Shown here: positions 58,573 through 64,000 of the stretch, one piece after another
How the letters are laid out: each line of letters starts with the position of its first letter
How positions within the stretch are numbered: position 1 is the stretch's first letter
Assembly: GCA_044226045.1 (NCBI GenBank)
Contig: JBGAHR010000003.1
Location: 62,001-126,000, forward strand
DNA: 64,000 nucleotides
Direction of reading: 5' to 3'
DNA from: Endoryza sp044226045
GTDB taxonomy: Bacteria; Bacteroidota; Bacteroidia; Chitinophagales; Chitinophagaceae
The notes under the pieces: model-generated
Told to the model about the DNA's origin: nothing
The model's database searches: none
The model's input: the letters and a program-made list of their open reading frames with translations, nothing else
Position numbers and translations under genes: made by a program

Positions 58573-60630
58573 TTATTTGATCGACACACTCATTCCGGCA
58601 TACCAGTTTCTTCCGGGTGCTACATTGAAATACCTTCCACCAGCCGCATTAATATCGTTACCCAGGCTGTAAACCTGGTCGAGAAGATTGTCGCCTCCGG
58701 CATAAAAATTCATCTTCGATTTTGATCCTACGTTGAATTTCCATCCGATCCGGGCACCCACCAGGTCGTACGGTTTTGCCTTTACTGTATTTGCGTCGTT
58801 GAGATAGATCGCAGAAGCATGGTAAAAACTACTATTCAGATAGAGCCCTTCTGCAAAAGTCAGATCAGCGAGTATCGATATGGTGTAGTCAGGAACACTT
58901 GGTAATTTCTTGCCTGAGTAATTGGTGGCATCTTTCCGAAAATCGCCGTATTTGAAACTGTTCAATGTTTGAGCGGTGTAAATGCGTATTTGATGCAGGA
59001 ATAAATGTTGGAAATTTTCCAGGTAATCAATACTCAGTTCTATCCCTTTCTGTGTGGCATCCCCGGCATTGATATAATAGTCTGCATTGGCGCTGTCTTT
59101 ACGTACTACGAGGGCATTTTTCAGTTTGAAATAGAACGCTGAAAGATCGGCCTGCAATCTGCCACCCCATAAAATGGTCCTTGCTCCCCACTCATAATTG
59201 ATGCCATGTTCGGCTTCGAGAAAAGTACTGATGTTTCCGGTTGAGGGAAGCAATTCGGAAATAGTAGGAGGGGAGAACCCTTTTGAAATGGTTCCGGAAA
59301 CAGAAAATTCATTGGTAATTCTTTTCAGTACCGTCAATCTGGGCGATATCTCGTCCTGGTAGCTGCGCTGTTGACGTAACACCGGGTAACTGTTCAGTCG
59401 CGAGAATTCGACTTTTTGTTTGTTCAGGCTGGCGCCGGCACTGAAAACCCAATGGGTGGAGGTTTCAAAATCTGCTTGCGCGAAAAAGTTATAAGAGGTG
59501 AGATGAATGTCATCGTTTGTTTGAAGGGTGTCGGGACTTCCGCCCTTGTTTTTTGAAACCTGCGTATTAAAATATCCCAGTTGCCATTCACTGCCCGCAA
59601 TCAATTGCAGTTTCTGCCGGTTCCACTCTTTGTTATAGGCGAATGTAGTTCGTGCGCCAAAACCGGGTTCAATTCTTCTCTCGTAATTGCGAAAAGTTGG
59701 GTTCTTTATCTGGGCGAATGATCCGAAAAGAACGGTTGTATTTTTAAATTGATCACTGAAGCTGTAAAGATGGCTGATGCCGGCCAGGAAATTTCGTTGA
59801 TCGATGGCGGCTTTGGCGCCGGCCGCACTCGGAAAAATTCCCGCCGCTGGTCTTGCCTGCTTTGGATTGGCAGTAAACTCCGCAGCAGTCAGCCCACCGG
59901 GCGTTTCATAGTATAGACTATTATAAAGTACACTGGCCAGCAGGGTTTGTCTGGAATTACCGGCAAGCTTTGTTACAAAACTGACATTATCTTTTCTCGT
60001 AGCCGTATGATCGCGATAACCGTCGCTGGTTGAATGGGCATAGGTTAGCAGGCCCTGGCTGTTTTCATTTCCAAAACCCACAGAAGCAAAGAGATTATTC
60101 ATCCCGAAACTTCCGGTTGTATAGTCGACAGAAAGCAGCGATTTGGGTTGCTTTTCGAGGGAACGAAGCAGCATTAGTCCGCCAGTTCCAGCTCCATATA
60201 AACTACCCGCCGGCCCTTTATAAATTTCTATTGATGAGAAATTATTCAGGACAAACTGATTGAAATAGGTATTTCCTCCGGCATCGGTAACAGGAATGTC
60301 GTTCCAGTAAATCTTTATGTTTCTTACACCAAAGGGTGATCTGAGCGAACTGCCTCGAATATTCAGGCGATAACTGCCGGGAGATCTTTCCTCCATTCTC
60401 ACACCGGCAATGGTGTTCAATCCGTTCACCAGGCTCGCTTTGTTGCCGCGGTCTGTTTGCTGCATCAGTAAGACGGAGGAATTAGAGGGCACATCGATTT
60501 TTCTACGATGCTGCTCGAATGCGGTTACCGTCACTTCGGTGAGGGTTTGGCTGGTATCCGTGGACAATGCCTGGGCATTGGCCAGATAGGGAACCCCCAG
60601 CAATAAGGAGTAGAGGAAAAATTGCTTCAT
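58573..60630 (-). CDS. TonB-dependent receptor
   Basis: A 685-residue outer-membrane receptor: signal peptide (MKQFFLYSLLLGVPYLANAQ), TonB box-like LTEVTVTAFEQH, plug (NKASLVNGLNTIAGVRMEER..YRLNIRGSSLRSPFGVRNIKIYWNDIPVTD..IEIYKGPAGSLYGAGTGG) and a barrel ending NWYAGMSVSIK. The pattern resembles siderophore or metal-complex receptors; the ligand is not evident. Start 60630 begins the signal peptide. Confidence 0.92.
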   Translation of the reverse strand: MKQFFLYSLLLGVPYLANAQALSTDTSQTLTEVTVTAFEQHRRKIDVPSNSSVLLMQQTDRGNKASLVNGLNTIAGVRMEERSPGSYRLNIRGSSLRSPFGVRNIKIYWNDIPVTDAGGNTYFNQFVLNNFSSIEIYKGPAGSLYGAGTGGLMLLRSLEKQPKSLLSVDYTTGSFGMNNLFASVGFGNENSQGLLTYAHSTSDGYRDHTATRKDNVSFVTKLAGNSRQTLLASVLYNSLYYETPGGLTAAEFTANPKQARPAAGIFPSAAGAKAAIDQRNFLAGISHLYSFSDQFKNTTVLFGSFAQIKNPTFRNYERRIEPGFGARTTFAYNKEWNRQKLQLIAGSEWQLGYFNTQVSKNKGGSPDTLQTNDDIHLTSYNFFAQADFETSTHWVFSAGASLNKQKVEFSRLNSYPVLRQQRSYQDEISPRLTVLKRITNEFSVSGTISKGFSPPTISELLPSTGNISTFLEAEHGINYEWGARTILWGGRLQADLSAFYFKLKNALVVRKDSANADYYINAGDATQKGIELSIDYLENFQHLFLHQIRIYTAQTLNSFKYGDFRKDATNYSGKKLPSVPDYTISILADLTFAEGLYLNSSFYHASAIYLNDANTVKAKPYDLVGARIGWKFNVGSKSKMNFYAGGDNLLDQVYSLGNDINAAGGRYFNVAPGRNWYAGMSVSIK

Positions 60631-60689
60631 AGAAATTGAACTAGCTGTACAACGCAAAGGTAAAGGCAAATATTCTTTATCTTCCGCTC

Positions 60690-62021
60690 ATGAAGAACAA
60701 TAAGTTGAATTTATTTTCCCTGACGATGATTGTGATCGGCCTGGTCATTGGGATGGGAATTTTCCGTACTTCTAAAGATGCGGCCGTCGCTTCCCTGCAT
60801 CCGCAGATCTTTTTTGCTGCATGGATCATTGGGGGAATTGTTGCTTTCTGTGGCGCCCTGACCTATGCGGAGATCGGGTCGCGTTTTCCGGTTACCGGCG
60901 GATACTATAAGATATTCTCTTATGCCTATCATCCTTCCATCGCATTTGCGATCAACTGCATTATCCTTATTTCCAATGCGGCCTCCTTATCCGGTGTGGC
61001 ATTGATCGGCGCTGAATATATCTGCCCGATCATCATAGGTCCGGATACACCTCCGCTCATCCAGGCATTTGTAGCGATGGCAGCCATCATCCTTTTTTAT
61101 GGCGTAAATCGAATGGGCCTTCGTATGAGTTCGAAAACGCAGAATTTCCTGATGATCGTTAAGATAGGGATGCTCGTGGTAATCATCGGGTCAATTTTTT
61201 TCCCCTCTATTTATAACCAGAACCCGTTGCCTGTTCCAGACACCAGTGCATCATCTTTCGGAGCGATATTGCTTTCGTTTGGTGTGGCATTAAAAGCGAC
61301 TTCCTTCACTTATGGAGGCTATCAGCAAACGATCAATTTCGGCGACGACATACAGGACCCCAAGAGAAATATCCCCCGTGGAATTTTTATCGGTATCCTG
61401 ACGATAATCGTATTGTATTTGTCTGTCAGCTACGCTTACTTCAAAGTAATAGGATTTATGGAGTTGAAAGAAACCTCCGGTATAGCCTCTATTGTAGCAG
61501 AGAAATTATTCGGTCCAACCGGTCGTTATGTATCATCCATTCTTCTTTTTGTAGCGGTACTGGCATACGTAAACGTATTGCTGTTGAGCAATCCCCGCGT
61601 GATGTTCGCCATGTCTGAAGATGGCATCTTGCCGGAGGCTTTTCGTAAGAAAGACCAGAAGAAAGATGTGCTCACTTTCAGCTTGACCGTATTTGCCGCG
61701 ATCTGCATCATTGTATTGTTTTTTGCCAAGCAATTCGACCAGATATTAAGTTTTACCATCTTCCTCGATTCTATTGGGATGGCAACTTCTGCCGCGACCA
61801 TTTTTGTATTAAGAAAAAGAACGCGACACCTGAACGGCACTGGCATATATACCATGAAACTGTACCCGATACTGCCAGCCATTTTTGTACTGGCCTACCT
61901 GTTTGTCGGAACGGTGATCGCCATCACCTACCCGGCTTATGCCCTGATCGGTACAGCCGTTTTCCTGGCATTCCTGCTGATTTATTTTGCGACCAAACAA
62001 TACAGAAAACAAAAAGTCTAA
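60690..62021 (+). CDS. APC-family amino-acid permease
   Basis: A 443-residue inner-membrane transporter with about 12 membrane segments. APC features: LTMIVIGLVIGMGIFRT (first helix with the GxG break), GALTYAEIGSRFPVTGGYYKIF, and FTYGGYQQTINFGDDIQDPKRNIPRGI. The stop codon is 1 bp before the PLP-lyase gene, so the two are likely co-transcribed. Uptake of the lyase's substrate amino acid is plausible. Confidence 0.94.
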   Translation: MKNNKLNLFSLTMIVIGLVIGMGIFRTSKDAAVASLHPQIFFAAWIIGGIVAFCGALTYAEIGSRFPVTGGYYKIFSYAYHPSIAFAINCIILISNAASLSGVALIGAEYICPIIIGPDTPPLIQAFVAMAAIILFYGVNRMGLRMSSKTQNFLMIVKIGMLVVIIGSIFFPSIYNQNPLPVPDTSASSFGAILLSFGVALKATSFTYGGYQQTINFGDDIQDPKRNIPRGIFIGILTIIVLYLSVSYAYFKVIGFMELKETSGIASIVAEKLFGPTGRYVSSILLFVAVLAYVNVLLLSNPRVMFAMSEDGILPEAFRKKDQKKDVLTFSLTVFAAICIIVLFFAKQFDQILSFTIFLDSIGMATSAATIFVLRKRTRHLNGTGIYTMKLYPILPAIFVLAYLFVGTVIAITYPAYALIGTAVFLAFLLIYFATKQYRKQKV

Positions 62022-62022
62022 G

Positions 62023-63186
62023 ATGGATCTTTCCTATATTCTGAATGAATTGGGCGAGGAGCGTGAGAATTATTTCAATGCCATCGCCCCACCTATCATT
62101 CAAACAAGCAATTTCGCCTTTAAAACGGTAGTGGATCTTCGAAAGGCTTTTGAAGATGAGATGGCAGGCTACCTGTATAGCAGAGGAATTAACCCTACGG
62201 TCGATATTCTGCGAAAAAAGCTGGCGGCCCTGGATGGGGCTGAAGATTGCCTGGTATTTAATAGCGGCGCGGCGGCGATTTTCGCAGGAGTACTGCCGTT
62301 CGTAAAAGCCGGTGATCATATTGTGTCGGTGGCAAAGCCCTATACCTGGGCCCAGCGAATGTTTGATGTCATCCTGCCCCGCTTCGGCGTAACTACCACT
62401 TATGTGGATGGCCGGGACATTGAAAACTGGAAAAATGCCACTAAATCCAATACCAGCTTCTATTACCTCGAAAGTCCCAACAGCTGGGATTTTGTATTGC
62501 AGGACCTCGAGGCCGTGGCGCAATTCGCCCGTTCAAGGGGCATCATCACCATGATCGATAACAGTTATTGTTCCCCGCTTTACCAGAAGCCGATTGAAAT
62601 GGGCATCGACCTGGCGATGCAAACTGCCACCAAATACATCAGCGGACATAGCGATACGCTCGGAGGTGTACTTACCGGAACCCACGCTCATATGAAACGG
62701 ATATTCGATAGCGAATACCTGAATATCGGCAGTGGTATCCAGCCCTTCAATGCCTGGTTATTGATCAGGGGGCTTCGCACTCTGCCGGCCCGCTTTCAGC
62801 GAATCACTGCTTCTACGCAAAAAGTACTCGATTTTCTAAAGAGTCATTCGTCCATAGAAGAAGTAATATTTCCCCTTGATCCTTCATTCCCTCAATATGA
62901 GCTCGCCAGAAAGCAAATGAAAGGCGCCTGCGGCTTACTAACAGTTGTTGTCAGGGCAAAAAAGATGGAACAGATTGTAACCTTCTGCGAAAGTTTGCGA
63001 CATATCCTGATGGCTGTCAGCTGGGGAGGACATGAAAGCCTGGCGATCCCGAAATGTGCATCCCTGACCCCCGACCAGTTCGATGCCGGGAATAGGGAGC
63101 ACCGGATGATCAGACTGTATGTTGGCCTGGAAGACCCCGATTACCTGATCGCCGACCTCGATCAGGCACTGGCAAAAATGGGATAA
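62023..63186 (+). CDS. PLP-dependent trans-sulfuration enzyme (Cys/Met metabolism family)
   Basis: A 387-residue cytosolic enzyme of the cystathionine gamma-synthase / gamma-lyase / methionine gamma-lyase family. PLP-binding lysine K204 in TATKYISGHSD; phosphate-binding Y-x-R (YLYSRGINPT, ~50-59) and NSGAAAIFAG (~80-89); IIQTSNFAF at the N-terminus. Which reaction it performs (cystathionine cleavage, methionine breakdown, sulfhydrylation) cannot be told. Coupling to an amino-acid permease suggests a catabolic role. ATG 62023 follows the permease stop by 1 bp. Confidence 0.92.
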   Translation: MDLSYILNELGEERENYFNAIAPPIIQTSNFAFKTVVDLRKAFEDEMAGYLYSRGINPTVDILRKKLAALDGAEDCLVFNSGAAAIFAGVLPFVKAGDHIVSVAKPYTWAQRMFDVILPRFGVTTTYVDGRDIENWKNATKSNTSFYYLESPNSWDFVLQDLEAVAQFARSRGIITMIDNSYCSPLYQKPIEMGIDLAMQTATKYISGHSDTLGGVLTGTHAHMKRIFDSEYLNIGSGIQPFNAWLLIRGLRTLPARFQRITASTQKVLDFLKSHSSIEEVIFPLDPSFPQYELARKQMKGACGLLTVVVRAKKMEQIVTFCESLRHILMAVSWGGHESLAIPKCASLTPDQFDAGNREHRMIRLYVGLEDPDYLIADLDQALAKMG

Positions 63187-63354
63187 GGAAGTCGTCAACT
63201 GATGCCGCATTTCACCCATAAAAGGGCAGGCACAACTTTCTATTGAAAGATTAACAGGAAAAAGGAACCGAATTGATTATTTTGCCGATGACAATTTTGT
63301 GACCGTCTATCAAAAATCAGCTCCGCGCCTTTTCATTACAATTACATTTGTTAT

Positions 63355-64000
63355 ATGAATCGTTTAGTACTGGTACTCCTTAGTTTTCTGTTCGTTAGTA
63401 TAGCTGCCGCCCAGGATAAATGGGATCTGAAAAAATGTGTTGACTATGCCTGGGCCAATAACCTCACTGTTCGTCAGAACAGGATCCTCGCCGAAGGGGC
63501 CGCTATCAATTACAAACAAGCCAAATGGGAACAATATCCCACCGCTAATTTCAACGTTAATACAGGTTTGCAGTTTGGCCGATCCATCGACCCGACCACC
63601 AACCAGTTTACTACTACCCAACTGTTGGGTCAGCAGTTTTCGCTGAACGTGGGGCAGGAGGTTTTCAACTGGCACAGGATCAAAAACAATATCGTTGCCT
63701 ATGACCTCGAAAACCAGGCAAGCCAGGCAGATGTGGAGAAAGTGAAGAACGATATTGGTCTGACCGTAGCCACTTATTATCTGCAAACCCTGCTCAGCCG
63801 CGAACAGATGCGCATCGCAAGGGTTCAGATGGACAATACAATGGTGCAATTGCAACTGACACGTAAAAAAGTCGAAGCAGGTGCATTGCCGGAGATCAAC
63901 TCTCTTACACTCGAAAGCCAGTACGGTACAGACAGTGCAAATTTTATCAATGCAAAAGCAGTGGCCGATCAAAACCTGTTGCAGTTAAAGGCGCTGCTAA
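63355..64000 (+). CDS. TolC-like outer membrane efflux protein (3' truncated by window edge)
   Basis: At least 215 residues from the ATG at 63355, open at the right edge. Signal peptide (MNRLVLVLLSFLFVSIAAAQ), then KWDLKKCVDYAWANNLTVRQN, the TolC/OEP N-terminal signature, and the first helical hairpin (VEKVKNDIGLTVATYYLQTLLSREQMRIARVQ). A TACATTTG -7-like box ends 4 bp before the ATG, which would imply a very short or absent leader. Probably the first gene of another efflux operon continuing beyond the window. Confidence 0.93.
   Translation, partial: MNRLVLVLLSFLFVSIAAAQDKWDLKKCVDYAWANNLTVRQNRILAEGAAINYKQAKWEQYPTANFNVNTGLQFGRSIDPTTNQFTTTQLLGQQFSLNVGQEVFNWHRIKNNIVAYDLENQASQADVEKVKNDIGLTVATYYLQTLLSREQMRIARVQMDNTMVQLQLTRKKVEAGALPEINSLTLESQYGTDSANFINAKAVADQNLLQLKALL

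Overview
The window looks like a chromosomal segment of a Bacteroidota bacterium, most likely in or near the Chitinophagaceae. The evidence is a sigma-70 ECF / FecR / TonB locus, several TonB-dependent receptors, a secreted protein with a type IX secretion C-terminal domain, two LytS/LytTR-type two-component pairs, AT-rich start regions without Shine-Dalgarno sequences, and promoters of the TTTG-N19-TAnnTTTG type (best case 29854-29884). Taxonomy is inferred from gene content only. Two single N bases (45115, 49467) mark scaffold joins. The second join creates a false 705-bp internal duplication in a peptidase gene, so the assembly probably mixes strains, as in a metagenome-derived genome.

Layout. 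1-6.9 kb: a MacB-like ABC system (two FtsX-type permeases, an ATPase, a TolC-like channel). 6.9-11 kb: repeat-rich DNA, two secreted or orphan proteins, a candidate microprotein transcript at 8.4-8.63 kb, two look-alike small-RNA candidates at 9.3-9.85 kb, and a lone zinc-finger/DUF559-like nuclease. 11.2-20.2 kb: cytosolic alpha-amylase, Lrp regulator plus EamA exporter, DgoK kinase behind a structured leader, a LytS/LytTR pair and an ABC exporter. 20.3-23.2 kb: a DUF3570/DUF4266/ApbE/thioredoxin cluster that fits extracytoplasmic protein flavinylation. 23.4-31.7 kb: GH32 fructanase, glyoxalase-fold protein, Crp-like regulator, SnoaL-like protein, DoxX, a T9SS-exported beta-propeller protein, and MarR plus a serine hydrolase. 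31.7-33 kb: a YefM antitoxin whose YoeB partner is broken, and two small cysteine-rich secreted proteins. 33.1-36.7 kb: S15-type hydrolase with its LytS/LytTR pair. 36.8-37.4 kb: an antitoxin-like HTH gene followed by a 44-codon stub of an AbiEii-type toxin. 37.7-43.6 kb: sigma factor, FecR, an STN-domain surface protein and a TonB receptor. 43.7-46.8 kb: an HTH gene behind four evenly spaced operators, a bicistronic pair of small genes, a twice-frameshifted lipoprotein, five hairpins with covarying stems, and tRNA-Arg. 46.8-51 kb: MarC, a Dph6-like ATPase, and the M1 peptidase with the assembly artefact. 51-57.4 kb: class I ribonucleotide reductase and a BtuB-like receptor, each behind its own cobalamin riboswitch. 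57.4-64 kb: low-complexity repeats, a truncated PepSY-like fragment, a small cytochrome-like lipoprotein, another TonB receptor, an amino-acid permease with a PLP lyase, and the start of a second TolC-like gene.

Three themes recur. (1) Toxin-antitoxin loci have eroded: at two of them an intact antitoxin sits beside a disabled toxin, and small regulator genes carry clear palindromic operators. (2) Intergenic DNA is filled by degenerate tandem words (AATTGG, TTTGCGG, TTTCCC, CTCAGCGTC, GCGAATTAC, TTTTACG families) and hairpin repeats. (3) B12 sensing links receptor-based uptake to ribonucleotide reductase.
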